Shown: positions 7,850 to 16,452, counted from the first letter of the stretch. The stretch is 46,465 bases of DNA from Anaerolineales bacterium (GCA_037382465.1 JARRPX010000036.1:43927-90391), one strand, 5' to 3'. The notes: a model not told the origin generated them from the letters alone. Translations and numbers: made by a program.

Positions 7850-8434
7850 ATGAGCCCAGGCGAAACGGAAGTGCCCGAGAAACGAGCCGCAATTATAACG
7901 GCGACTTTGGACCTGATCGCCAGGCGCGGATTCCACAACACGCCTATGGCAATGGTCGCCAAGGAATCCGGCGTGAGTGCAGGCACGATTTACCATTATT
8001 TCGCCAGCAAGGAGGATTTGATTTTCGAGTTGTACAAGGAGATCAAGTCCAATATGATTCACGCCGTTTTAGCGGATTACTCGGCGCAGACTCCCTTCCA
8101 GGAACGATTCGTCCACTGGTGGCGGCAGCTCGTTCGTTATTACATCGACCATCCAAAAGAAACCAAGTTCCTGGAGCAATTCGAGATATCTCCCTATTAC
8201 GACCCAAGGCTGCAGGAGATCTTTGCGGATGATCTCATGCCCTTCATCACCTCCTTCTTTATAGTGGGCATGCAAGACGGCGAATTGAAGAACATACCGC
8301 TGGAAATCAGCGTCGAGTTGAGCTTTGGCGTCGCCATCTCTCTGGCAACACAACATATTCGCGGCACGATCGAACTCGATGACGAGACGATCGACGATGC
8401 CGCCAACGCCTGTTGGGATGCAATCGCAAAGTAA
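7850..8434 (+). CDS. TetR/AcrR family transcriptional regulator
   Basis: 194 residues. The N-terminal helix-turn-helix is clear: 'KRAAIITATLDLIARRGFHN' (11-30) is the first helix of the domain and 'MAMVAKESGVSAGTIYHYF' (33-51) is the recognition unit, followed by 'SKEDLIFELY'. The C-terminal part (60-194) is the all-helical ligand-binding and dimer domain; its ligand is unknown. The gene sits between two matching palindromes, one over its own promoter and one before the SDR gene 59 bases downstream, so it most likely represses both. An SDR partner suggests response to an aldehyde, ketone, lipid or aromatic compound. Confidence 0.9.
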   Translation: MSPGETEVPEKRAAIITATLDLIARRGFHNTPMAMVAKESGVSAGTIYHYFASKEDLIFELYKEIKSNMIHAVLADYSAQTPFQERFVHWWRQLVRYYIDHPKETKFLEQFEISPYYDPRLQEIFADDLMPFITSFFIVGMQDGELKNIPLEISVELSFGVAISLATQHIRGTIELDDETIDDAANACWDAIAK

Positions 8435-8448
8435 AATTTTTTAACACG

Positions 8449-8472
8449 TATAGAATGAACGTTCATTCTATA
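8449..8472. promoter_or_regulatory. 24-bp perfect palindrome, predicted TetR operator of the SDR gene
   Basis: The core GAATGAACGTTCATTC is extended on both sides to a 24-base perfect palindrome. It ends 21 bases before the ATG of the SDR gene and shares its TGAACGTTCA core with the palindrome over the tetR promoter. A TAGAAT (-10-like) hexamer at 8451-8456 lies inside it, so a bound dimer would cover the promoter. The longer symmetry than the autoregulatory copy suggests tighter binding. Confidence 0.7.
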
Positions 8473-8493
8473 TATCAAAGAGAGGAGAAAGGG

Positions 8494-9480
8494 ATGAAAT
8501 CCAAATTTACACTTGAAGGCATGCCGAATCTGACCGGCAAAGTCGCCATCGTCACCGGTGCAAACCGGGGCATCGGCTACGAAACGGCGGCGGCGCTTGC
8601 AGCCAAAGCCTGCACGGTGATACTCGCCTGCCGCAACGAGGATAAAGGCAAATCGGCGCTTCAAAAAATCGTGCGGACGTATCCGTTTGCGAAAGTCGAA
8701 TCGATTCGCCTCGATCTCGCCGCCCTCGTTTCCATTCATCGCTTTGCGATGGAATTCAAGCGACGCCACGATCGATTGGATATGCTCATCAATAATGCGG
8801 CGATCATGAACGTTCCCTTCGAAAGGACGGTCGACGGTTTTGAATCGCAGTTCGCCGTCAATCACCTGGGGCATTTTGCGCTCACCGGTCTGCTGCTCGA
8901 GCGCATCATCGATACACCCAGGGCAAGAGTCGTCACGGCGAGCAGTTGGGGGCATCGGTTTGGCGTAATCGATATTGACAATCTTAATAGCGAGAAGCGA
9001 CACGATCCGGATGGCGCTTATGCGCGCAGCAAACTCGCCAATTTGCTGTTTACTTACGAACTGCAGAGGCTTATCGAACGCGCCGGCGTCGACGCAATCG
9101 CCACGGCGGTCCATCCTGGTTGGACGGCGACCCACCTTCCGGATGGTTGGAGTTCATCCAAATTTCGCCTGGATTGGTGGTTGATTCGGATGCTGAACCC
9201 GATTCTCGGCCAGCCACCGAAGATGGGCGCTCTACCCACGCTCTATGCGGCAACCGCACTGGACGTTCGAGGCGGCGGTTATTACGGTCCCGGGAGTTGG
9301 GCAGGACTGCGCGGGCATCCAAAGTTGTTGCGATCCGGCGGTCGTTCCTACGACACAGAGCTTGCCGTCGAGCTTTGGAAAGCATCCGAGCGTTTGACCG
9401 GCGTTAAGTATGACTGGTTCGCATCATCGACGGAAAGGAAGCGGGTCAAAATGGGCGAGGCCCTTAACATTGAACGATGA
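8494..9480 (+). CDS. Short-chain dehydrogenase, retinol-dehydrogenase/POR-like
   Basis: 328 residues from ATG 8494, chosen because AGGAG lies 6-7 bases upstream; a longer open frame upstream runs through the operator. TGANRGIG at 21-28 binds NAD(P), and 'INNAAI' (99-104) and 'NHLGHFAL' (123-130) follow. The catalytic set is Ser150/151, Tyr176 and Lys180 in 'YARSK'. The 'ACRNEDKGKSA' segment (45-55), with Arg and Lys after strand 2, favours NADP(H). The length and the 'NHLGHFAL' motif match the retinol dehydrogenase/WWOX/protochlorophyllide-reductase branch. It probably reduces a lipophilic aldehyde or ketone and is regulated by the upstream TetR. Confidence 0.88.
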   Translation: MKSKFTLEGMPNLTGKVAIVTGANRGIGYETAAALAAKACTVILACRNEDKGKSALQKIVRTYPFAKVESIRLDLAALVSIHRFAMEFKRRHDRLDMLINNAAIMNVPFERTVDGFESQFAVNHLGHFALTGLLLERIIDTPRARVVTASSWGHRFGVIDIDNLNSEKRHDPDGAYARSKLANLLFTYELQRLIERAGVDAIATAVHPGWTATHLPDGWSSSKFRLDWWLIRMLNPILGQPPKMGALPTLYAATALDVRGGGYYGPGSWAGLRGHPKLLRSGGRSYDTELAVELWKASERLTGVKYDWFASSTERKRVKMGEALNIER

Positions 9481-9748
9481 TCGACCTCGATTGCGTCGAA
9501 CCTTCCCGCAATGGTGCTATTTTTCTATACGCATCCGAAGAAAAGCATTCAAGAATCTTCTCTTTGTTCTCGAATTCGATCACGATCATTCTGTCCGGAG
9601 ACCAGTCGCCGGAAACCGAGTGAATCGACTCCGAGCGGAAAATGTATCGTCCTCCGAAGCGCTCTCCTATCGGGGCAGCTCTTTCGACGTACTGCGCATA
9701 CAACTTGGGCTTTTCTATCTCGATCTCGGCGATGAAATAAGCCGGCAT
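9464..9748 (-). CDS. DUF1330 domain-containing protein
   Basis: 94 residues from ATG 9748, with AGGAG 6 bases upstream. The sequence 'YFIAEIEIEKPKLYAQYVE' at the start and 'IVIEFENKEKILECFSSDAY' later fit the DUF1330 ferredoxin-like fold (dimeric alpha/beta barrel). The function of the family is unknown. Its 3' end overlaps the 3' end of the convergent SDR gene by 17 bases. It follows the sulfotransferase gene by 44 bases on the same strand and may be co-transcribed with it. Confidence 0.8.
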   Translation of the reverse strand: MPAYFIAEIEIEKPKLYAQYVERAAPIGERFGGRYIFRSESIHSVSGDWSPDRMIVIEFENKEKILECFSSDAYRKIAPLREGSTQSRSIIVQC

Positions 9749-9792
9749 GTCATCTCCTTGCCGCACAGTTTGGATTCGGCAGCACCTGCATT

Positions 9793-10698
9793 CTACTTTT
9801 CGCCCGTTGAAAGCCAGCGGGCACATTCTCCGCCCAGCTTCTCCCGCGCCGTTTGTTCGTAAGCATCGATATCCGCTGCTGAAAGCATATCCCGCCAGCG
9901 GCCGTTGACACCCTTGTGCATGAAACGCTTTCCACCCCCCTTGAAAATATCTCCCCCAAACGGAACGCTTTGATCGGCGTGGGCTTTCATGTACGCAAAG
10001 GAACAATGCTCAAGAATAACATCCCACTTTGTTGCATCGAGGGCGATCTCGAGAAACGCCGCGACGCGCCGGATTTCCGTAGGCATGTCCCGTTTGAGAT
10101 TCGAAAAATGAAGCAGCATTACGTTGGGGAGATCGCGGATCTCCCACCACGAGCGAACGTGCTCCCAATACGGCCACCACGGGTAGCCGTCCATCGACAT
10201 CCAATCGCGAAAATAATCGACTACGGAGGATGGGGGTTCCCCCAGTGGCGGACCCGTTCGTTCGGGCACGCTGTCGATCGATTCAACGACGTCTTTTTTC
10301 ATGATGCAATGATGGTTGTACAAGCTCCACAGCACGTCGCGCCCATCCCGGCCAACGTAGATGTATTTCGCCCCGGGTGAGATTACCAGCATATCTGCGG
10401 GAAGATGGCTTTTTAAAAAGCGGCGGTGTGTCTGTTTATCGGCAATTTCCAATCGCTCTTCTCTGGACGGAAAACGACAATCGATCCAGGGAGACACCTC
10501 CGACAAGACGATGCCTTCCGCTCCGTTCCAGATCAACTGCGCCACGATCTGCTGCACCCATGTCGATCCGGACTTCGAATAGGAAACGATGAAAACATCA
10601 TCCTTACGGAATTCGAACTCATTCCAGATCGTCGGGTCCAGCAGATGGTGCCAGTGTTCCCGCTTCTTTCTAGGATATTCGCTCAACTTTCGCTTCAT
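9793..10698 (-). CDS. Sulfotransferase (PAPS-dependent, cytosolic type)
   Basis: 301 residues. 'YSKSGSTWVQQ' at 40-50 is the 5'-phosphosulfate-binding loop of PF00685. 'KYIYVGRDGRDVLWSLYNHH' at about 110-129 carries the Arg and Ser that bind the 3'-phosphate. 'KGVNGRW' at about 262-268 matches the C-terminal RKGxxGDW motif, with Arg for Asp. His105-region 'KSHLP' supplies the likely catalytic His. The enzyme should transfer sulfate from PAPS to a hydroxyl or amine on a small molecule. The acceptor is unknown. Such genes are frequent in eukaryotes and cyanobacteria and patchy in other bacteria, which fits gain by transfer. Confidence 0.88.
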   Translation of the reverse strand: MKRKLSEYPRKKREHWHHLLDPTIWNEFEFRKDDVFIVSYSKSGSTWVQQIVAQLIWNGAEGIVLSEVSPWIDCRFPSREERLEIADKQTHRRFLKSHLPADMLVISPGAKYIYVGRDGRDVLWSLYNHHCIMKKDVVESIDSVPERTGPPLGEPPSSVVDYFRDWMSMDGYPWWPYWEHVRSWWEIRDLPNVMLLHFSNLKRDMPTEIRRVAAFLEIALDATKWDVILEHCSFAYMKAHADQSVPFGGDIFKGGGKRFMHKGVNGRWRDMLSAADIDAYEQTAREKLGGECARWLSTGEK

Positions 10699-10761
10699 CT
10701 CATTTTGCCATCCGGCAGCCTTGCAGCAGGTTATCCTGCGCCGGGAAAGCCGCTGTCCAAA

Positions 10762-11334
10762 TCAAAGGCCGATCCATTTATCGATTGTGGGCGGATGGTA
10801 GACCTCGAATTTCTCGAGCAGCGTTTCCGGATCATCTTCAACGATGATCATCGAAAGGTATTCCTTTTTGAGCAGCTGCTCATCCACCGCATGGTCGAGA
10901 AATCCCAAAAGCCGTCGGTAAAACTGATGCGTGTTCAAGAAACCGCAGGGTTTTGGGTGCATTCGCAGCTGCGCCCAAGTCAACGCCTCGAAGAACTCCT
11001 CGAGTGTCCCAAAACCGCCGGGCAGCGCGATGAAACCGTCGGCCAACTCCGCCATCACACGCTTCCGCTCGTGCATGGAAGCGACAATCCGCAGATCGGA
11101 CAACCCCTCGTGGGCAACGCCCTTATCCAACAGGAAACTGGGCATTACGCCGATGACTTCGCCGCCTTCCGCCAGGACGGTATCGGCAATCTCGCCCATC
11201 AACCCCACCCTTGCACCCCCGTAGACGAGATCCAGCTTTTTGCGAACCAGAAGACGGCCCAATTGGTGTGCAGACTGCACGTAATCCGGCCGGCTGCCTC
11301 GACTCGATCCGCAAAACACGCAAATTCTTTTCAT
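10762..11334 (-). CDS. LOG family protein (cytokinin riboside phosphoribohydrolase-like, TIGR00730)
   Basis: 190 residues, the usual length. 'RICVFCGSSRG' (3-13) is the Rossmann start, 'YGGARVGLMG' (38-47) the nucleotide loop, Arg90-Lys91 and 'PGGFGTLEE' (105-113) the invariant catalytic motif of Lonely-Guy-type enzymes. Members hydrolyse AMP or N6-modified AMP to base and ribose 5-phosphate. In bacteria the role is often purine-nucleotide turnover rather than hormone synthesis. It is 63 bases upstream of the sulfotransferase on the same strand. Confidence 0.9.
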   Translation of the reverse strand: MKRICVFCGSSRGSRPDYVQSAHQLGRLLVRKKLDLVYGGARVGLMGEIADTVLAEGGEVIGVMPSFLLDKGVAHEGLSDLRIVASMHERKRVMAELADGFIALPGGFGTLEEFFEALTWAQLRMHPKPCGFLNTHQFYRRLLGFLDHAVDEQLLKKEYLSMIIVEDDPETLLEKFEVYHPPTIDKWIGL

Positions 11335-11530
11335 GGAATACGTCGGATCCTTCGAATTATATAAATTCCTCGTTCTTTTTCGCCCTCACGGTGTTAACTG
11401 CCAAAGGGTTGCTCACAGATTGTTACTTTTCATTTTTCCGACAACGAAGTATAACGCAGACTTTGTAGATCGAGGATTATATTGGGGCGAACCCAGGTCT
11501 TGGTGATTGCTAGAAATTTACCGGCTTGCT

Positions 11531-12439
11531 CTAGCGAGAAAAAGCTGTAAACGGATTGGATTGCGTGAGCTGGCGGATCGTTCCTTCCGAAACGCCTGCC
11601 GCCCGTAATTTGGGCAGAAACTGCTCGGATAGATACGTGTAGGACTTGGGCGTGCCGCCGCCCGGCAGCGCCGGATCGTACCAGCCGCGATCCTGACTGA
11701 GCAGCAATCGACCCGCGAGACCAGCATCCAACAATCGACGTATATTCTCAATGTCTCTCTCATCCTGACTTCCGATCCAATCGTACTCCAGCCAGGCGCC
11801 TCGCCGAGCCATTTCCAGATGCAACGAAAAATTCGGCTCGGCCTGCGTGTGAATCCAGATGAAGCGATCGGCCGTATATCCCACCGACTCGATGATATCG
11901 AGTTGATCTCGAACGACACGCCCTCGGATCGTATGACTGCCGATCACCGCATTCGTCTCGCAGCCGGCCGCTGCCGCAGCCCGCAGGACTTTGGCTTCGC
12001 AGTCGGTGATCCCCTCGTCGCCGGCGCTCAGTTTGATCCAGCCCGCTCGCACCCCGCTCCCTTCGATTTCGCCCTGTAATTCACCCAGCATCCAATCCGT
12101 CAACCGCGCTCCGCTGGCGTCGCGGACCCAATCCGGAATCCACGGTTCACGGTAAACGCCGGTTGGGACTACGACCGGCAAGTCTGCAGCTTCGGACACG
12201 GCGCGATCGAGATCGGCGCGCCTTCCCACGCCGACGGTGCTGCATTCGACGATGGCGGTAACCCCGGCTGCTTTTGCGTTGCGCAGTTCAGGCGCCATGA
12301 GAAGCACGACGTCCGCACGATCGGCCTGCGCGTATCCGGGCGTATCCCACGTGCGCAGATCGACGAAGATGTGCTCGTGCGGCAAGATCATATTCAGATC
12401 TGCGGAAGTCCTGGGGCCAAGTGTCGTAAAGATTTGCAT
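11531..12439 (-). CDS. Phosphotriesterase-family metal-dependent hydrolase
   Basis: 302 residues forming one TIM-barrel domain of the amidohydrolase superfamily. The metal ligands are in place: His21-x-His23 after strand 1, Lys136 (the bridging, probably carboxylated lysine) in 'IKLSAGDEG', His169 in 'GSHT', His197 in 'IHTQ' and Asp250 in 'LSQDRG'. This set defines phosphotriesterase, PTE-like lactonases and the PHP group. Substrates in the family include organophosphates, lactones and sugar-phosphate lactones; which applies here is not visible. It is encoded alone, 25 bases from the upstream VOC gene, so the two may form a small operon. Confidence 0.85.
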   Translation of the reverse strand: MQIFTTLGPRTSADLNMILPHEHIFVDLRTWDTPGYAQADRADVVLLMAPELRNAKAAGVTAIVECSTVGVGRRADLDRAVSEAADLPVVVPTGVYREPWIPDWVRDASGARLTDWMLGELQGEIEGSGVRAGWIKLSAGDEGITDCEAKVLRAAAAAGCETNAVIGSHTIRGRVVRDQLDIIESVGYTADRFIWIHTQAEPNFSLHLEMARRGAWLEYDWIGSQDERDIENIRRLLDAGLAGRLLLSQDRGWYDPALPGGGTPKSYTYLSEQFLPKLRAAGVSEGTIRQLTQSNPFTAFSR

Positions 12440-12464
12440 TATCGCAATCTACCCGAACTAGCAG

Positions 12465-12908
12465 TTAGTCGATATCCAGGCTTCCGTCCTGCTTGAAGCG
12501 CCAATTCTCCCAGGACATGACTTCCCAATAGTAACCATCCGGATCTGCGAAGTATCCGTGATAACCGCCCCAAAAAGCGCGCTGCGGGGATTTCACGATC
12601 GTCCCTCCCGCCTTTTCCGCCTGCTGCAGGATTCGATCGACCTCCCCCTCGTTCCGGGCGACAAAACCCAGCGTCGTGCCCGAAAAGCCCTGGCCTTGCG
12701 GAGGATCGTTCTCGTCGATGTCCTCGGCCAAGGACCCCTTGGGGCACAGCGCAAGGGTGAGCCCGTCACTCTGAAAGAAAACGATCGGCGGATCGCTTTC
12801 GTCTACCGTGGTCGAAAAACCCAAACCATCCCGGTAAAACTCGAGTGAGCGGTTAATGTCTTTCACTCCCAGGGTAACGATATGGACTCGGTTCACTCGT
12901 CTCTCCAT
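12465..12908 (-). CDS. VOC family protein (glyoxalase-like)
   Basis: 147 residues from ATG 12908; a GTG at 12896 with GGAG six bases before it is an equally good start. 'VHIVTLGVKDINRSLEFYRDG' gives the strand-helix opening of the fold with the first metal-ligand His, and 'YFADPDGYYWEVM' the closing strand with Glu. 'GGYHGYFADP' contains the additional His ligand. Such two-repeat VOC proteins include glyoxalase I-like and fosfomycin/bleomycin resistance enzymes; the substrate is not defined. The stop precedes the phosphotriesterase-like gene by 25 bases. Confidence 0.85.
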   Translation of the reverse strand: MERRVNRVHIVTLGVKDINRSLEFYRDGLGFSTTVDESDPPIVFFQSDGLTLALCPKGSLAEDIDENDPPQGQGFSGTTLGFVARNEGEVDRILQQAEKAGGTIVKSPQRAFWGGYHGYFADPDGYYWEVMSWENWRFKQDGSLDID

Positions 12909-13117
12909 TTCCAACGTTCCACACCAAATTATGGAATCAAGATGCGATAAAACTGAATTTTGCCTGCACGACAGTCTCGGGCGCTGCGTCTACTCGCACT
13001 AATCCAATGAACTTACATGAAATTCTTTTTGGACCGGCGTCGAAGATGTTCTTATCTGACTACATCCCTCCGAAGATTCAAACAGGAGGATGGCTGGCGA
13101 TTCATTGGATGATGCAC

Positions 13118-13507
13118 TCAGGAGGGCGTATGACGCTTCATTGCAGATTGTAATCCGACGATTCCCCCCACGAAGGCGAGGACTCCCAGGGAAAAATAGA
13201 CGACGTTCCCAAGGTAAGGAATCGGCAGTTGAAGCAAGAAAACGATCCACCCGTCGAGCGTGGCGATGACCACTCCCCCTGCGGTCAGCAAACCCCCGAC
13301 GATCGCGACGAGCGACATGATGACCAAAAGCGGTCTGCGCCGGGCGGCGATCGCCTCGCCTTGATTTTGCTCAACTTGATGCAGAAATCTCTGCGCTTCC
13401 GTCCAGTCCATCCCCGATGCATTACAGATGGACATAAGGATATCGTTTCGACTCCGGTGCCGGGACAAATCCCGCACGACGTGTTCCGTAAGCGTTGCTG
13501 GATCCAT
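13118..13507 (-). CDS. Small membrane protein, two helices, unknown function
   Basis: 129 residues. The N-terminal half (1-55) is soluble and helical ('DLSRHRSRNDILMSICNAS' at about 13-31) and reads like a small adaptor or helix-turn-helix-like module. Two membrane helices follow at about 60-83 and 86-116, with a short polar tail. No family is recognised with confidence. The gene stands alone. Confidence 0.65.
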   Translation of the reverse strand: MDPATLTEHVVRDLSRHRSRNDILMSICNASGMDWTEAQRFLHQVEQNQGEAIAARRRPLLVIMSLVAIVGGLLTAGGVVIATLDGWIVFLLQLPIPYLGNVVYFSLGVLAFVGGIVGLQSAMKRHTPS

Positions 13508-13568
13508 TTATGAAATCTCCATCCTAAAAGATATGTGATGTCGTTGGAACAAGAAGATCGATGCCGAA

Positions 13569-14039
13569 TCACGCGTTGGCAAAATAATCATCAACGTCGC
13601 CACTTTTGGCTTCGCTGAGAAGACTACTCAATTCACCAAGATGGAAAAGGCTGTGCCGCAGCAAGAAAATCGCCACACCCATCTTCGTCTTTCCAGCCCA
13701 TTCGAATTTCGTGTTCTTGCCTTCGAAATCCATACCTATCAACCACAATGCGGTTTTTTCTCGCAAATCCCGGATACATGACAAGACGTCATCTTGTGTT
13801 GGTAGTTGACCTTCGCCTGTCTCATCCCATTCATCTTCGAATTGAATACCGGACGCAAAATGAGTGATCGTTTTGTCTTCAATATAGTATTGGACTGCCT
13901 TTAGAATATGAAATGCTATTCGAGCCGGGGTATACGATTTACGGCCTGTATGAAGCCAGGTCTCTTCATCAAACGCCTCTACGATTTTCTCAAACACTCT
14001 CCAGGAGTGTTCGTATTGTTTTACAAATTCATCTTGCAC
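13569..14039 (-). CDS. DinB family protein
   Basis: 156 residues with a four-helix-bundle look. Likely metal-ligand histidines are His48 in 'ARIAFHILKAVQYY' and the pair in 'LLRHSLFHLGELSSLL' (about 128-143), the C-terminal DinB motif. DinB/YfiT-like proteins are metal-binding and include thiol-dependent S-transferases; many remain without a known role. It ends 61 bases upstream of the next minus-strand gene. Confidence 0.8.
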   Translation of the reverse strand: MQDEFVKQYEHSWRVFEKIVEAFDEETWLHTGRKSYTPARIAFHILKAVQYYIEDKTITHFASGIQFEDEWDETGEGQLPTQDDVLSCIRDLREKTALWLIGMDFEGKNTKFEWAGKTKMGVAIFLLRHSLFHLGELSSLLSEAKSGDVDDYFANA

Positions 14040-14207
14040 TGCTCACATCCTCATGCGAGCTCAAATTGCGAGAAGTGCATACCGCACGACATGGACGTTT
14101 CAGAATTTGATCTACTTATATCGGATTCATCAATAAACAATGTAACAGTGCGATGCTATCCATTTGCCGGAATAGAAAAAAGGAGTTCCTCGAGAAAGAA
14201 CCCAAGA

Positions 14208-14717
14208 TTATCTCGAGAACCAACGGAACCAGCCTCTTTTACTCGACGCGGGCTTCATATCCACGATAGCCTTCATGACCTGCTCGCGAAACTCCTGCGC
14301 AACGGGTTCCGTTCCCATGCCAATGTATCCACGAACGCGGCCTTTGGACTCCCCGATATATCCAAAGAGCTCCAAACCCGAATCTCTAGAAAAAATGGAT
14401 TTGTATTCTTTGGCCCTTACCTGAGTTAAATTTGCCGCATTCGATACCATGCCCGTTCGATCGCCGCGCCGCACCCAGACCAGCCACTTGGAGGTGAGCA
14501 GCATCCAGGTGTGAATGAGCATGTCCTGCTCTCCTTCCAGCCAGGTGAGCAGTTTACTGGTCTTCTTCTTTTCAGTGATCGTTTCGCAACACGCCAGGGT
14601 TTCACGCTCCGGATCCCCCAGGTCGTGCTTCTGGAAGAAATCCCGAATAGCCTGGAGCGGTTCGTGGGGAATCTGACTCACTTTACATTCTCTCGTACTG
14701 CGTTCATAGCTGCTCAT
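14208..14717 (-). CDS. Conserved hypothetical protein, possible PH-like domain
   Basis: 169 residues, soluble, no signal or membrane helix. The central part (about 45-110) alternates hydrophobic strands ('MLLTSKWLVWVRRG', 'VRAKEYKSIFSRDSGLELFG') and ends with an amphipathic helix ('PVAQEFREQVMKAIVDM') and a basic Trp/Phe tail. This strand-strand-helix order resembles a pleckstrin-homology-like fold, but the similarity is only by appearance. No named family is recognised. Confidence 0.6.
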   Translation of the reverse strand: MSSYERSTRECKVSQIPHEPLQAIRDFFQKHDLGDPERETLACCETITEKKKTSKLLTWLEGEQDMLIHTWMLLTSKWLVWVRRGDRTGMVSNAANLTQVRAKEYKSIFSRDSGLELFGYIGESKGRVRGYIGMGTEPVAQEFREQVMKAIVDMKPASSKRGWFRWFSR

Positions 14718-15100
14718 TGGAAAGTCCTTTCCGATCGTACAAACGCTGCATGCCTCGAAGTCGATTCTACTGCAGGACGCACGATTTGCCGATCAGCGAT
14801 TATGAGAAGATTCCCCTCCAAGTAAATCAACACTTCATCAAGCACGAATACATTCTCCTGTTGTTGTTGAAGTTGTCAGCTGCAGCTTCGAGGATGCCTA
14901 AAATTACTGCTTGTGCTCCTTCGTCGCAACGATGATATCCTGATAGCCGAGGTAATCGTCCCTTCCGCACCACGAACCGTACGAGATACGTTCACGTGTG
15001 GTTCAATAAATCCGGCATCACGAGAACGACCAAGCCCGAGTTAGATTTTATAAAATTTGCCCTGTTTTTTATTAGCACAGCACCATCAGTCTCCTCACCA
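14718..15100. other. Gene-poor stretch with a decayed gene remnant
   Basis: 383 bases without an intact gene. The only recognisable content is the methyltransferase tail at 14904-15029. The rest, including the leader of the gene at 14717, shows no clear promoter or terminator hairpin. Confidence 0.5.
14904..15029 (-). pseudogene. Remnant of a methyltransferase C-terminus
   Basis: Minus-strand reading of about 15029-15000 gives 'DAGFIEP' in one frame and continues as 'RISYGSWCGRDDYLGYQD' in another, ending at TAA 14906-14904. The 'AGF...', then 'YGSWCGR..YL.YQD.IVA.K' order looks like the last two strands of a class I SAM methyltransferase. The two halves are joined only by a frameshift, and the SAM-binding part is absent upstream. 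The identification rests on a short stretch and is tentative. Confidence 0.35.
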
Positions 15101-15844
15101 CTATCGTTGGTTCGTCATAGGAATCGCTGGCTGCTTCTGCGCCCGGACGCAGAGAAAACCCGGCTCTTTGATGAGTTTTTCATAATCCTGCGGGTCCGAT
15201 CGTTTGAATTCTTCCAGCGGTATGGGCTCGAGAATTCGCTCGAGCACGAAGCCGGCCGCGATGAGGGGGTTGACGATCGCCGAGAGCGGCCGCCTGTAAA
15301 ATGGAACCTCAATTTCAAAACCGAAACCGGTCCAGATTTCCTTTTTGGCCTCCGTTTGGAAGTAGCCAGTGTCCTCCCGAAAGCGGCGATAGCCGCCGAA
15401 TGGATGGCCGACGGAAAACACGAGTGTTCCGCCGGATTTGAGTACACGAAAGAACTCGTTGAAAACCGGATGCCAATCTTCGACATAATCAAGCGCAAGC
15501 GAACTCAGCACGATGTCGAACTCCTCATCGCTTGCGAAATCGAGTGGTTCTTCAAAGTCAGCCTGCAATACGAGAGCCGCCTCACCGACCCGTTTTTCAG
15601 CCAACGCGACCATCTTCGGAGATCGATCGAAGGCAACGACTTCAGCTCCCTGTTGAAGCAGGATTTTGGCATACACCCCGGGGCCGCACCCCGCATCCAA
15701 TATCCGCTTTCCCTGCAATCCCGGCAGCAGCGAAAGGGTGGCAGGCCGTTCGTATAGCGCGTTGTGGGCTTTGGTTTCGACTTTCTCGGCGTACGCCTCG
15801 GCCAAATTCTCCCACGTTTCGTATCCCAGACGCGAATCGTCCAT
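15101..15844 (-). CDS. Class I SAM-dependent methyltransferase
   Basis: 247 residues from ATG 15844, chosen for GAGGG 7 bases upstream; a longer frame runs to 16018 but overlaps the TPR pseudogene. 'KRILDAGCGPGVYAKILL' (about 46-63) is SAM motif I, 'VVAFDRSPKMV' motif II, 'EEFDIVLSSLALDYVEDW' the motif IV strand and 'LKSGGTLVFSVGHP' the post-motif turn. The late His-Pro-Phe and the aromatic C-terminal part may shape the substrate pocket. The acceptor is unknown. It is one of four complete methyltransferases between 15.1 and 19.0 kb. Confidence 0.85.
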   Translation of the reverse strand: MDDSRLGYETWENLAEAYAEKVETKAHNALYERPATLSLLPGLQGKRILDAGCGPGVYAKILLQQGAEVVAFDRSPKMVALAEKRVGEAALVLQADFEEPLDFASDEEFDIVLSSLALDYVEDWHPVFNEFFRVLKSGGTLVFSVGHPFGGYRRFREDTGYFQTEAKKEIWTGFGFEIEVPFYRRPLSAIVNPLIAAGFVLERILEPIPLEEFKRSDPQDYEKLIKEPGFLCVRAQKQPAIPMTNQR

Positions 15845-15873
15845 ACAAATTCCCTCAACTAGCTCCCTGCAAT

Positions 15874-16452
15874 CTATCGGCGTGATTCTTGAGGCTCTTT
15901 TCTCCCCGATCCTGCGCGGCACATCCGCATCTTCTCTTTGGAATTCGAGGACCCTGCTGTATCCACCTGGAAGCACCCATACTCGGCCCGGAGACCGGAC
16001 CAGATCGCGCCCGCCCAATCTCCACCCATCAAGTCGTTCAGGAAGATTACTTCGTCCTCATCGTCCGCGATGAGTTCGCCAAGCTCCCGCGCACGGTCGA
16101 AATGGTTCCTGGCGCTTTCAGTTTTCCCTTGAAATGCATACGCGCTTGCCAACCCCTCATGGGCATAAGCCTCGTCAAAGTCCTCCATGGAATCTTTTTC
16201 TCGTTCCGTCAACTCCATGCACCACAAGGCGTGGACGAGGGCTTCCTCCGCTCGCTCGAGATCGAGAAAAACACGCGATAAGAGTTTCCAACCTGACACC
16301 AGTGGTAAAGCGAACTAAATGCGGCAATGAGCATTTCATCATTCTCTGCATCCGACCTTCGTTTTTTCTCCAACGACCCATACCTGCCCGTTTGCCAACT
16401 TGGCGAATTTGATGTGAGCTTCCTCCAGGGTATACCGTTCCTGTTCCGTCAT
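15874..16452 (-). pseudogene. TPR-like protein gene broken by frameshifts
   Basis: ATG 16452 opens 'MTEQERYTLEEAHIKFAKLA' and stops after 37 codons. The next frame gives 'NDEMLIAAFSSLYHWCQVG', and a third frame (from about 16299) gives 'LLSRVFLDLERAEEALVHAL' and 'FDEAYAHEGLASAYAFQGKT'. Put in order, these make one conserved small protein with helix pairs of the TPR type: an N-terminal domain, a His-Trp helix, then two TPR-like pairs and an 'IADDEDEVIFLNDL' end. Two frame changes, the second with about ten codons missing, mean no full protein is made. The two frame changes are direct observations; the family order is from memory of similar proteins. Confidence 0.6.
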
